Shown one piece after another: positions 1-10,351 of a stretch of DNA of 64,000 nt. A program made the position numbers and the translations under genes. Origin of the DNA: Elmis aenea (lineage: Eukaryota > Arthropoda > Insecta > Coleoptera > Elmidae); contig OX393576.1 of NCBI GenBank assembly GCA_947652605.1, positions 12,178,575 to 12,242,574 of the forward strand, in the 5' to 3' direction. Each line of letters begins with the position of its first letter. The stretch's first letter is position 1. The notes under the pieces are model-generated. The model was given only the letters and a program-made list of their open reading frames with translations, was not told the DNA's origin and did not search any database.

Positions 1-306
1 GAAGGAAAACAGAACAAGGGTTTGAGAGAAGAACAAACAAGGAAATTATGAGATATATACGGGACCAGCAATTGACTTAGTAATAAAAACGAAAAGATTA
101 CAGTGGATGGGCCATATCGAAAGAATGGCAGATGGACGAACACCAAAAACGATAGCCTGGAAAACACCAAATTACAGGAAGAAGAAAGGTCAACCGAGAA
201 AACGGTAGAGAGACGCAGTTCTATTAGACTTAAAAGAAAAGGGTATAAGCGACTGGAAGACTAAAGCCAAAAATAGAAAAGAGTGGAAGAGGATCACGGA
301 GCTGTG
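1..306 (+). pseudogene. LINE reverse transcriptase C-terminal relic
   Basis: This is the C-terminal end of a non-LTR retrotransposon polyprotein, cut at its 5' side by the window edge. Translation from about 44 gives NYEIYTGP, then RLQWMGHIERM and the basic stretch PNYRKKKGQPRKR, and ends at ITEL with a stop at 304-306. The block WxGHxxRM followed by a basic GRP-like stretch is the usual ending of many LINE polyproteins. A TAG stands where tryptophan is expected after RKR, and an upstream shift near 45 puts RTNKEI in another frame, so the copy is dead. The clade (RTE-like or a relative) cannot be settled from this piece. Confidence 0.8.
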
Positions 307-402
307 AGCTAAAACGATCTGCAAAAGAAGATCTCTATATACAGGGTCCTGCAACAGTGCATCGGGTGTTCATAGCGCCACACCCGGAAGAGATAAAAAA
401 AA
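307..402 (+). mobile_element. LINE 3' tail
   Basis: Short non-coding tail directly after the LINE stop codon. It ends in an A-rich run near 395, as expected for a LINE 3' end. No target duplication can be tested because the 5' end lies outside the window. Confidence 0.5.
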
Positions 403-468
403 ACTTAAATACATAAAATTATTGGCTTGAAAAGCTCTGTGTATGTCTTAAAATTATTTTCAGCTAAA

Positions 469-528
469 CAAGGTGTCCCATTATTGCGCTATAACAAAAA
501 CAAAGATGTTTTTAAATGGAACACCTTG
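469..528. repeat. 60-bp micro-MITE remnant
   Basis: AAGGTGTCCCATT at the left mirrors AATGGAACACCTT at the right, and TA follows at 529-530. It is essentially two terminal inverted repeats around a short A-rich centre. The right half closely resembles the right end of the 78-bp unit at 62581-62658. The left TA is lost. Confidence 0.5.
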
Positions 529-769
529 TATATTTTTAGGTCTTCGGACGTCATTTTTTAACCTCTACATGAATGTATGTTCACTTTTTAATTTTGTGTC
601 AGTGTTTCCAACTTATAAATTTTTTTCCCGAAAAATCTTACATAAGCAGGCTTAACTTTAAAAAATCGTAACGACCTTGTTTTTTGAAGTTAAGAAATGA
701 GTTTTAGCAATAATGTTAGTCCGCTTAGGGAGCAACATTTTAATAATAAAAAATTTAAATTTAGTGATA

Positions 770-848
770 CAGGGTGTTCACAAAAAAATGCCAAACTTTC
801 CAAACTTCAAAGTGACATAACTCATTTTTTTTTAAACGTAACCACCCT
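770..848. repeat. 79-bp micro-MITE, TA-flanked
   Basis: It starts CAGGGTGTTCAC after TA (768-769) and ends ACCACCCT before TA (849-850). The body (ATGCCAAACTTTCC, then a T-rich stretch) aligns by eye with the 78-bp unit at 62581-62658. This suggests a diverged member of the same family. Confidence 0.5.
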
Positions 849-865
849 TATTTTATTTCGCTATT

Positions 866-1199
866 CGACAGCTTTTTTCTCCTCTTCAATTTTTATAGGG
901 ATTGTCCTATGTCTAAACCCTGTAGTTGTTGAGATATTCAATACTTTTCACAAAAGTAGCCATTTAATTGCATTTTTATGCACCGAAGTAGGCCGCGCTG
1001 ATGCAAAACAAATGCCAAAATGTAAGCAAGTGTCAACTAGCAACGAAAATTAAATGTTACAAAAATTGTCATTCTCTTAAGTAGCTGTCATATTTTGAAC
1101 CTGAAGACAATAATCCTATCAAAATATATCGAGTCTAAAGAGTTCTCTACAATTTTTTCTAAACATAGATGAGTGAAATTAAAACTCAAGCATTGACGT
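866..1199. other. No recognised feature
   Basis: AT-rich DNA. The open frame crossing 697-1053 runs through the MITE at 770-848 and has no family motif, so I do not call it a gene. Confidence 0.5.
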
Positions 1200-1500
1200 T
1201 TAATAAAAATTTTCACAAAAGAGGGTAATGGGCCAAAAGTTATTCATCAAAGAATGGCTAAGGCGTATGAAAATCCACCTTACAGCCCAGACTTAGCACC
1301 CTGCGACTTCTTTTTGTATAGAAATTTAAAAAAATATTATTGGGGCAAAACATTTACCATCAAGAATAAGCTAACGATAGCTGTTGATGACTATTTTGCG
1401 GAGTTCCCGAAAGAATTTTTTCTTGAAGGAATGCGGTAACTTGAAAAACATTGGAGTGTACCTATAAGTTTTAAAGGCAGTTATGTAATAATTGTTCTCA
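1200..1500 (+). pseudogene. Mariner transposase relic, N-terminal scrap joined to C-terminal end
   Basis: The translated frame reads GPKVIHQRMAKAYENPPYSP, then DLAPCDFFLYRNLKKYYWGK. PPYSPDLAPCDFF carries the third catalytic aspartate of mariner (DD34D) transposases, and the LEGMR, stop, LEKHW ending matches the family's C-terminus. The first part (VIHQRMAKAYEN) matches the N-terminal helix-turn-helix region of the related relic at 11965, so the whole middle with the first two aspartates is deleted and the two ends are joined in frame. An in-frame stop at 1438-1440 breaks the tail. No terminal repeats were found. Family assignment is firm; it cannot be active. Confidence 0.8.
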
Positions 1501-2300
1501 ACGTGCTTTATTTCATGGCTAGCTAGATAACATAAAAATACGCCTATGTAAATCAATTTGAATGCAAAGTTTAACTTTATACCGATGTAGAAATGATTAT
1601 AAATGCCTGCATTGGCACAGTGGTCTTAAATTGATCTTTGCAGATGATCAATAAATACAATGTATGAAACTTATTTTTTAGAACTTCAAACTCGGATTAA
1701 ATAAAAAAATGACCAAGTTCTGCCATCACACGTCGACACAAGCTTAATGAATCAAATTTCAAACCTTATGACTTCATTACTATACATCTAACAAACACGG
1801 TGAATGCAATAAGCATTGAGTGTGTACATATAACAGTGTTTAGTTAACAGATAACGAGGCTACTTTTCTAGTGCAGATTATTAATAGCGCTTGAATGACT
1901 TGACTTAGGCTTTTATAATTCAAATTAATCCACTCATAAAATATGCATTCCTCATGCGTGAAATCTTATAATATGCTTTCATTTCCCAATCATATATTAA
2001 TACGGATTATATATTCACAAGCACAAGTTATGCTCCAACAATCTATTATTACACTTTGACATTATTGTAGTGCAATCATGTTACTGACTTGATAATCACT
2101 CTATTATGTAACAAACCAATGCACACAGCGATTATTGTTTGGATAAAAAATTCAAGACATCAGTCATGCAGTGTGTTTAAAGACACCTACAAACTATGCA
2201 GTCGATTTTTTGATTACGAGAATATAATGAAATACGAGAACCACACTGCTCTATCTTTTTTTGGTCTAGACTGATTGCAACCTAACATGATTCTCCGTTA
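1501..2300. other. No recognised feature
   Basis: AT-rich sequence. The largest open frame (2089-2274, 61 codons) has no recognisable motif. No inverted-repeat element was seen. Confidence 0.5.
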
Positions 2301-2426
2301 GAACCATACAATTTTAAATATTTAGGAACGATAATTGCAGAGAACGATAAATTGGAAAAAGAGCTGAACAACAGAAAAGCTGCACCGATGAAATTCTATC
2401 TATTAGCCAATGATGGAGAAACATAA
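2301..2426 (+). pseudogene. LINE reverse transcriptase fragment (KYLG block)
   Basis: Open from 2301 to the TAA at 2424-2426: EPYNFKYLGTIIAENDKLEK, then ELNNRKAAPMKFY. The block F-K-Y-L-G-T/S-I-I followed by an acidic stretch and E-L/I-x-x-R lies downstream of the reverse transcriptase core in many LINEs. About 40 codons survive. The 3' tail follows only about 15 bases later, so the rest of the C-terminus is deleted. Confidence 0.65.
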
Positions 2427-2434
2427 TCAAGAAC

Positions 2435-2500
2435 TAAGAAAATACCTTGACACCGAGAGGTACAAGAAAACCCGATTAACAACAAGAATAAAGTAAGAAC
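2435..2500 (+). mobile_element. LINE 3' tail shared with 49.3 kb
   Basis: The run CTTGACACCGAGAGGTACAA followed by GAAAACCCGATTAACAACAAG matches, with few changes, the sequence after the LINE relic at 49325-49380 (CTCGACACCGAAAGGTACAA). This marks both as ends of one LINE family. Confidence 0.6.
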
Positions 2501-3372
2501 AGTAAAGTGTATTATTGCTAAAGGGAAATACTTCGAACATATTTCAAATAAAATCTTTAAAAATATTAACCATGCTTTTTATACTTGATACATTTAGCTG
2601 AACCTCGTACTGGGCTAAACGAAATTGGTAACAAATTTAAATGTGTTAAGACCTAATTGTCTACTATTTTATACACAACTTTCTTTAGAATTACTTCTAT
2701 GATTAGCTGGCGACGTGCATATTTTTTCATACAAAAATATTCTTAACACAAGTGTACATATAATAACTGCTGGCATCCTTATTACCCATTTTAACGCAAA
2801 TTGCGTTAAATTCAAGTATATCATTAAACCCTGACGATAAAATCACTGTAAACGCTATATTTAACACAAAACTTTAACTTAGTATGAGTCAGATAGGATG
2901 TCGATGCTTGTAAAATAGACGAAGTTATGGCAATAAGTAGAAATTATCGCTTTTCATGCATGGCTGCAATTACTTGGTAACAGAAGCATAATAATGAGGC
3001 GGCTTGGCTAAAGTAACATTCGAGATACCGAGAAATTATATGGGAAAACTTTAAGAAACGCAGCTGTTTTATGTTAAATGTCGATAGCATAAAAACCTGA
3101 AATAATTTATAACTAGGAGTCTTTGAGAATTCCTAAATTGTAATAATTCTTTACAAAACAAAAAATTACGCTCAGTTTTTTTTTAATATCAAATTAAATA
3201 GCGGATTAAACTTTCATGCACTGTTTTACTCAATTCTTACAAAATCTTGAAATAAAATTCAGATTAACAACCAAGTTTTAGGCTAATATATGATAAAAAA
3301 AATTTGAATTTCAAATAAAAAACCGAATTTAAGAAACTCTATTGACCAATTGGGCACTACCCATAAGCAATA
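2501..3372. other. No recognised feature
   Basis: AT-rich DNA with no open frame of 60 codons and no visible inverted repeats. Confidence 0.5.
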
Positions 3373-3374
3373 TA

Positions 3375-4124
3375 CAGTGTGTCCAAAAGGAATGGAATAT
3401 GCTATATATCTCAGTAAATATCCGCTTTAGGGAAAAATGTTTTAAATAAAAGTTGTTTGGTACTTAGTTTTCCACCATTAGACAAAATTTAAATTCTTTT
3501 TTTTTTCGAATAACAAAAGCGCAATGAAAAACAATTGAAGTTTTTAAAATGTATTATACTCATTTGATAAAGATTTTTTTTCTTTTCAATAATGGGGTCA
3601 CCTTAAAAATTAAGTCAATGCTAAGAGGCCGGAGAATATCGAAAATTTAAAAGATCGTATTAGAGAAGAGATGAGGTTTAGTACACCTGAAATGGTTGGG
3701 AATGTTATAAACGGGTTTAAAAACCGAGTTTACCATTGCCAAGCTGTAAATGATTCACAGTTTGAACACTTATTGTAGATTTAGATTTAAAAAAAAATAT
3801 CTTATGATGTTTTTGTTAGAAATAAATACTAAACAATTTAAATAATTTTGCGTTTTTCTCAAAAAGTTGCTCAAGTAGGGGTACTAAAGTTTTGCGTCAC
3901 TGAAAAGAGAAAAATAATCTTTATCAAATAATTATAATATAGGGGTACATTGCCATTTAAAAAAAAATCAATTGTTTTTCATTGCGCTTTTGTTATTCGA
4001 AAAAAAAAAATATTTGTCTTATGTTGGAAAACTAAGTACCAAACAACTTTTATTCAAAACATTTTCCCCTAAAGTAGATATTTACTGATATATATAGCAT
4101 ATTCCATTCCTTTTGGACACACTG
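3375..4124 (+). mobile_element. 750-bp Tc1-type derivative, family A copy 1
   Basis: Ends CAGTGTGTCCAAAAGGAATG and its reverse complement, flanked by TA (3373-3374 and 4125-4126). The terminal inverted repeats run roughly 200 bp into each side. A second copy lies at 39488-40234. The centre holds a transposase C-terminal fragment (3629-3778), so this is an internally deleted derivative of a larger element rather than an unrelated MITE. Confidence 0.85.
3629..3778 (+). pseudogene. Transposase C-terminus inside family A element
   Basis: Reads PENIENLKDRIREEM, then NVINGFKNRVYHCQAVN and ends QFEHLL with a TAG at 3776-3778. The ending resembles the C-terminus of the intact transposase at 37758 (…HLKTNIRAAV…NGGHFEALL), which is characteristic of one insect branch of Tc1/mariner-superfamily transposases. 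About 49 codons remain and all three catalytic residues are missing. The copy at 39751 has the same block but loses the FEHLL ending through a frame change. Confidence 0.75.
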
Positions 4125-4126
4125 TA

Positions 4127-5074
4127 TAATGTTATACATTTCACATCATAATTATATAACCTCACTATCATTGGCATAAAACGCGTTAAAATAATTTGTT
4201 AAATTCATAAATTATTACAGTTCTGGGTCGTTTAAACAAATTATTTTAAAACCATTAGTTCTTTTTAACTTATTTCGACACGTCTTAAGACTTTAAAATG
4301 TATTTCCGCCGGTACTTTTATGAGTTATAAATGTCACAGATTTAAATTATAATGAAAAATGCACAGCATTACATGTCTGCACGACGATATATTTGGAAAT
4401 TGAAAAGAACTGGCGATGTTTATATTACTCAATTGCATTTATTATGATTCCATACTGAATCATGCATCATAATTTTCTTTGTAACTCATCAAATTAACTA
4501 CAAAGCACAAACTATTGTCAAAATGACGTTTAGATTATCTGCAATATACTACAATCTTTGTTTATGATTATGCTGGCTATTGATATTTCAACAAAATAAA
4601 AAGCACAAAGTATGTGTTTTTACAGTGTGATAGTGTGCACACTACATGTACTTTTTTTGTATAAGTATACATTGTGTTTAATTTCTGCAATTGTTTAATT
4701 AACTTGTAACATTATCAAAATATGTTATTGTTATTTTAGCAGATCGGTTTAAGTTAAGAACGTCGGCTATGAGTAAGCAAGATTAAATTCTGTGGTTGTT
4801 ATGTCACTTTTGCCACGCCTAATAGTATACAGAATAACAAATCATTCTATTTCATGAGCAATTTGTACGATTGATACAGTTCATTGAATAATTGAATAAC
4901 GAAATCAGGTCGAAGCTAGTAGGGCATGCCTTTTTAAGGATGATGCTACCGCTTATGACTGAGCTAAATATCAACATTAACTTTTTATTTCATTAACCCA
5001 TTGACCATCGAGAATTTTTGACGTTCCTGATGCTTCTATAATTTTCCCTACTGACTGTTATATTTCAATATACA
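4127..5074. other. No recognised feature
   Basis: AT-rich and non-repetitive within the window. No open frame of 60 codons and no inverted-repeat ends were seen. Confidence 0.5.
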
Positions 5075-5076
5075 TA

Positions 5077-5423
5077 CAGGGTGTTTCTAAAAGGTTGTCC
5101 AAAAATTGTAGTGCTAATTCTACGTGAAAAAATAAGAAAAAAAGTTCATATAAACATAGATCCGAAAAAGGGAGCTAGAGCCCCTCGAAAGGGGGTGTCG
5201 AAAAAGTGGATTTTATTTATTATCTCAGGAATCCGTTGAGGTACGGTTATGAGACTTGGATTCCTGAGATAATAAATAAAATCCACTTTTTCGACACCTC
5301 CTTCGAGGGGCTCTAGCTCCCTTAGGAAGCGTTTTCGGACCTATGTTTATATGAACTTTTTTTCTTATTTTTTCACGTAGAATTAGCACTAGAATTTTTG
5401 GACAACCTTTTAGAAACAGCCTG
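5077..5423. mobile_element. 347-bp foldback MITE
   Basis: Starts CAGGGTGTTTCTAAAAGG after TA (5075-5076) and ends CCTTTTAGAAACAGCCTG before TA (5424-5425). The arms are about 160 bp and complementary almost to the centre near 5240, including GGATTCCTGAGATAATAAAT and its reverse complement in the two arms. No coding sequence. Confidence 0.9.
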
Positions 5424-5427
5424 TATA

Positions 5428-5796
5428 AAGGGTGTCCCAGATTACATTTCCAGCATGGGGATCTCGCTTATTATAAGAGATACAGGTTTGTTTAAAATAG
5501 AACAATTATTCCTTAGTATAAGAGGAGCCACAATCAATTTTCAAAAGTAAAAGATTCCTCGTGCTTCAGATGTTATAGCAGAAAATATGAAAATGTCCAA
5601 TTTCTTTTTTCTCTCATAACTTTTTTGTCTTAATCATTAAAACAATTTTATTTGTACTTTCTTTAGAAATTTTGTACTTTTAAAAACTGATTGTAGCTTT
5701 TCTCATACTTAGGAATAATTCATCTTATTTAAACAAACCTGTATCTCTTATAATAAGCGAGATCCCCATGCTGGAAATGTAATCTGGGACACCCTG
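5428..5796. mobile_element. 369-bp MITE abutting the previous one
   Basis: Right end CTGGGACACCCTG then TA (5797-5798). The left end is the same with one change (AAGGGTGTCCCAG) after TA at 5426-5427. The arms contain GGGGATCTCGCTTATTATAA, a subterminal block also found in the 58585-59988 element. Only the TATA at 5424-5427 separates it from the preceding MITE. Confidence 0.85.
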
Positions 5797-5924
5797 TATA
5801 TTACGAATAAAATATTTACATCAATGTACTGGAATGATTTGTGGATTTTTGTAGTGCATGATCTCATGTATTATACTTGATACTGATGTAAAATTAAAGT
5901 ATACTTGCAACTGCCTAAAGGCTA

Positions 5925-6020
5925 ATTCAAACAGACCCATCACATCTTTGACACAAATGGGGACCACCATGAGGTTAAGTTTTGCCTACCTGAAACAAAA
6001 AAAAAAACAAGATTAATATT
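5925..6020 (-). other. Candidate 3' splice site with short exon or ratchet point
   Basis: On the minus strand a possible branch site (TATTAAT) is followed by a 13-base T run, then GTTTCAG, then GTAGGC. The junction is at plus-strand 5990/5991. Read as an exon, one frame gives RQNLTSWWSPFVSKM and a stop; this segment has ordinary base composition and no repeat similarity. Read as a recursive splice site, the donor GTAGGC is weaker than the sites at 18033 and 45309. I cannot choose between these from sequence alone. Confidence 0.3.
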
Positions 6021-6669
6021 TGGTAAAGTTTGAAATATTTAAAAGGTTAATTCAAGTATAAATAAATACGTATAAGTTTAATTAAAATCGTATCTTCTGT
6101 CTAAATGCTACAGTTCTTAAAGAAAGTCTAAACCAGTTACAACCTTCTTGTAAACAGATTATTTTGCATTTAAAAAAAGATCTAGAGGGAAAGTCACGAT
6201 GGTTTAGAAACTGGTATAGATTTTATGAAAATTGTGATTAGATGCTAACTTTGCTTATACAAAAAAAATTGACTTTAAAGATGTAACAGTTGTTAAGTCA
6301 GTGTTTTTAGTTTAAATAATTGGAAAACTCTTTAAATAAATTATAAGGGCTTTGAAAATTTTATAATGAACACCACTTCAAAACAAAAGATATTGTTTAT
6401 CTTCTTGTCAATTGTCCATACAATTTTGTAAAACACATAGCACGATAACAGCAAGTAATTTGCAATTATACACATTCATCGCTAATCAAAATGTTAACAC
6501 TACAAATAACAACCCATTAATCACTAACATATCAGAAAAAAATTATTTATAAGGCAACAGGCACCTATGGTTGCTAATTAAAAAATTGTGATTGGTCTGT
6601 ATCTTGATGACCATTCACTAGACAAAATATTGGTATCTTGATCATAATACAAGTTATCTGACAAGAGAG
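6021..6669. other. No recognised feature
   Basis: AT-rich DNA between the splice-site candidate and the next foldback. No motif or repeat seen. Confidence 0.5.
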
Positions 6670-7339
6670 GGTCACGATAATGTTGTCGCTAGAATCTGAT
6701 CAAGGCTGTGTTTATTGCATCATAATATCAATACCAAATGTTTTGCAGGATTTATACATGCCACTGGCCAATTCCTTCGGAAAAATAGGGAAACAACTGA
6801 AAAGTTGAATAATAAAGGGAACTTTTGCGATCGCGTGGGCCATGAAACCGTCAGAGATAAAATCGAAATTCTTCTATTTACCAATGCGCGAATCCTTTGC
6901 AAGTACAATGGTGCAAATTTTTTGAAAAAATCTTAAACGGTTGCGGAGAAAAACGCGAAAAACGAGGTCCTTGTAAAAACGGTTTCCCCTATGTTAAACG
7001 CCTATGCAAGTCGCATAGATTTAGTTATGCAACTTTTCAAATCATAGCGCTTTTGCAGGGGTTTCGTTTTTGACGTTTTTCTCCGGAACCGTTAAAGGTT
7101 TTTTCAAAAACTTTGCACCATTTTACTTGCAAAGGATGCGCGCATTGGTAAATAGAAGAATTTCGATTTTATCTCTGACAGTTTCATGGCCAACGCGATC
7201 GCAAAAAGTTGAATATTTATCCCTATTTTTCCGAAGGAAATGGCGAGTGGCACGTATAACTGCAAAACATTTTAGTTTTGATGTTTTTGATGCAATAAAC
7301 ACAGCCTTGATCAGATTCTAGCGACAACATATCGTAACC
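6670..7339. mobile_element. 670-bp foldback element
   Basis: The left arm GTTGTCGCTAGAATCTGATC is repeated inverted near 7311-7330, and complementarity continues inward over roughly 250 bp per arm (for example CCAATGCGCGAATCCTTTGC against GCAAAGGATGCGCGCATTGG). The centre is near 7000. The outermost paired bases are GGTCACGAT/ATCGTAACC. Ends lack the CAGGGTG type and no target duplication is obvious. Open frames at 6715-6936 and 7070-7321 are readings of the two arms, not genes. Confidence 0.75.
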
Positions 7340-9318
7340 TTTCCTGGTAAGTACCTATTTGTAACTTTTTTTTAATCTGTTATAGCAACAAAGATACTTA
7401 TGTCTAAAAATTTGGTTATTTTTCAGTTATTTTTTGTAGTTTTCTCATAAATTCTACAACACCGGTTTATTTTAATACGCCATTTAGCAATTTTGGCCAA
7501 TTTTACTGACATTCCAACTTTTTAATAAAAAAGTACCAATTGTAACTTTGTATACCTTGATTATTCAACAAATGACTAAAATATAAAAACAATACAATTT
7601 TTAACTGCTCTTCAGCATCCTCCTTGATTCTTACTTTATTAAACCCAATAAAAGTATGTTTTTTAAACGTTTTTAGTAGCATTTGCCACTAGTAGCCATT
7701 TCCTGACCGTTGACACAACACATAAGTGTAAAGAGGAAACCGACATTCTTTAATTTTATAGCTTCTAAGACTGGGACAATCAAAATTTTCGCGTTCGTTG
7801 GGTTTGATTTACAACACAATCCCGCTTACGTATCACCGATTAAAACCAAATAATTTATAGATCTTAACGAAGTAGCCTAGTGAGCGTTTAACAGAAAAAA
7901 ATCGCCGTTCTAATAAATTTTACAGCCGTTCTCTTAACGAATTCTGCAATCAATATTAGAACTAACACGCATTCGAGCAACAAATAAAGCAATCGTATAA
8001 ATCTAGCTACCATTTGTCATTTCGAAAACTCAAAGTGCCGTGATGCCAGCTAGATCACGTAATAAATCGAATGTGAATGGCAATAAACTACTTCCTCTTC
8101 ATTAAATCCAGCAGGCTGGTCTTTTACCACAATACTTAAATTGCAGCGTATATTTTTAACAGAACGCGTGAAGAGGCTGATGCCCCCAGTTAAAAATATC
8201 TAACACAACCACGTGTCAAATCTGTATTATTCTAAATACTTCTACGAGGGAAGATTAGTAATTAAAGTCCTGTATACAGAGCTTTTTAAAAAGTTTGTTC
8301 TAGACTGAGAAATAAAAATTAAACAGAAAGAAACAAATAGAAATGAATATTGCAAAGAACGTCGGAGATCACAAATTTATAAGACTTTCCTATTTCATTA
8401 TTATTTCCTTCTCCAAAATTTACAAAACTCCTTCAATTAAAACCCTGTATAATTGGTTGTAAATTAATTTGTTGTTAACTAACATTTAAGGAGTACCTTT
8501 AATAAATATGTGCTAACATTTTTTCAGATATTAGAAGCGTTATATAATTTTGTATTAATTATTGTATTATGGGAACAATTAGTCGTGCTGATTGTGAAAT
8601 TACTGTAACTTTAAGCGCCTTTTTATATAAATATGTAATGTATAAAGCAGATGTAGATACGTTATATAAATCAGCTATATAAATTATGAACATAATAATA
8701 TGTTGAACTCATTAATAGTCGTAACACAATTATTACTGGTTTGTAATTTTAAATTGAGCGTTGTGCTTGTTGATTTAAATTTATATTTTATTAAAATGTG
8801 CTCATTTACATGCTGCTGCGAATAATTTCGTTCTATGGACGTTTTTATGTTAACCGAATTTTAATTAATCAAACACATAATTTTTTTAAACCAGATAATG
8901 CACATTAAAAAGCATAATATAACCTAAATATGATAATTAGTAATTAACATATACCTAATTATACGTGCATTTTTAAGATAAGATGGGTATTTATAATGTC
9001 AGTTTGTTAAAAATCAAGCGACCTGTTATTTGCTGTTTTTATTTAGAAGAATGTAGCAACAGAAGTACAAAACTAAAACAAAATCATCCTCCGTCACAGG
9101 TTATAACAGTTTTTCTATTTCGAAAAAGTCTTTTTGATGTCTTTTATTTCTAAATAATCGCGATTTGCTGTATGAATCAAAATTTTCATGGATATTAGGG
9201 ACTTGTGCATGCATTAACATGCTAAAACTAATGTGAACCTAAAATGAATCTAAATCAAACTAAATTTATGATAATTTTAAAACTCAGCACATCAGGATAA
9301 ATTTAACTATATACAAAG
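7340..9318. other. No recognised feature
   Basis: Two kilobases of AT-rich DNA with no open frame of 60 codons, no transposase or reverse transcriptase motif and no inverted repeats that I could see. Confidence 0.5.
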
Positions 9319-9506
9319 GTTTGTTCCAACAAGTCTATATACGATCCAATGTACTGTCAGGATTCTGCGCAGTATCAATATCGCGTTCCAACACAGTCTC
9401 TTGATAGTTCACCGAACGGTTTAGTCGGCTGTTCCAACTGTTAGAAAATTACTACATAAACTAGTCCGTATACGGTCAACACAGTACGTAAATGAAAGCA
9501 TGTACT

Positions 9507-9713
9507 AGAGGTCTTTCACGATAAACTGAACCGCGAAATGCGCAAAGAGAAGGGATGGTGGTTAAAATGTAGACGTTTCTAAAAACTTTATATTATTATA
9601 GGTTATAACCCCGTTGTTGAAATAGACGTATGTTTTTAGGTGGCGCAGTAATTAACGCTTTAGACGAGTTTTGGTTTCTGCGTCACAGTTCAGTTTATCT
9701 TGAAAGACCTCTA
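9507..9713. mobile_element. ~207-bp MITE, family G copy 1
   Basis: Ends GAGGTCTTTCACGATAAACT and the matching AGTTTATCTTGAAAGACCTC, inside TA. It sits within the 9319-10197 element. The second copy is 50 bp downstream in the same orientation. Confidence 0.8.
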
Positions 9714-9765
9714 GTACTTGGATTTTACACGCAAGCGCTGTTCATAACTAACGTGAGCTCTGGTG

Positions 9766-9973
9766 GAGGTCTTTTAAGATAAACTGAACCGCGAAATGCG
9801 CAAAGAGAGAGGATGGCGGTTGAAATGTAGACCTTTCTAAAAACGTTATATTATTATAAGTTATAACCCCGTTGTTGAAATAGTCGTATGTTTTTACGTG
9901 GAGCAGTAATTAACGCTTTAGATGAGTTTTGGTTTCTGCGTCACAGTTCAGTTTATCTTGAAATACCTCTAGC
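9766..9973. mobile_element. ~208-bp MITE, family G copy 2
   Basis: Same sequence as copy 1 with scattered substitutions: ends GGAGGTCTTTTAAGATAAAC and GTTTATCTTGAAATACCTC. The left TA is not preserved. Confidence 0.8.
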
Positions 9974-10198
9974 TATGCATCGCTCTCCCAATCCCATTTA
10001 GTACTGGATTCTCCGATACGTACATTTCTATGAACCCAATAGACACAAATGTCATTTACAGTTAGACCAGTCGTAAAAGCGTTCCAACAACGGCTAATAC
10101 TGGCCAATACATTTATTAGTACATAGTTCACCCATGCGAATAAACCAGTTCATGTACTAACCCATGAATTGGTTTTAAATGGCTTGTTGGAACAAACT

Positions 10199-10351
10199 TA
10201 CAGTTCACAAATAGAAAGAGTAAAACACTACAAATACCTAGGGACGAACAAAACGGACGACTGTGATAAATCCAAGGAAATTAGAGCCAGTATAGAAACT
10301 AGCAGCCAAGTGTTTGTTAAAATTAAGAAGAAGTCTGCAGTCGGAATCTAG
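10199..10351 (+). pseudogene. LINE reverse transcriptase fragment (KYLG block)
   Basis: Reads SSQIERVKHYKYLGTNKTDD, then KSKEIRASIETSSQVFVKIK. This matches the block after the LINE reverse transcriptase core (hydrophobic-KYLG, acidic run, EIRxRI). It begins immediately after the right end of the 9319-10197 element, so an ATG-started frame that includes element sequence is artificial. About 45 codons survive, with a stop at 10349-10351. Confidence 0.65.

Larger units (their letters stand above)
9319..10197. mobile_element. 879-bp inverted-repeat element holding twin MITEs
   Basis: Ends GTTTGTTCCAACAAG and CTTGTTGGAACAAAC. The motif GTTCCAAC recurs inside both flanks (near 9385, 9433 and 10080), suggesting repeated subterminal binding sites. 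About 430 bp of its interior is the two nested MITE copies listed separately. No target duplication is clear and no transposase is present. Confidence 0.7.
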
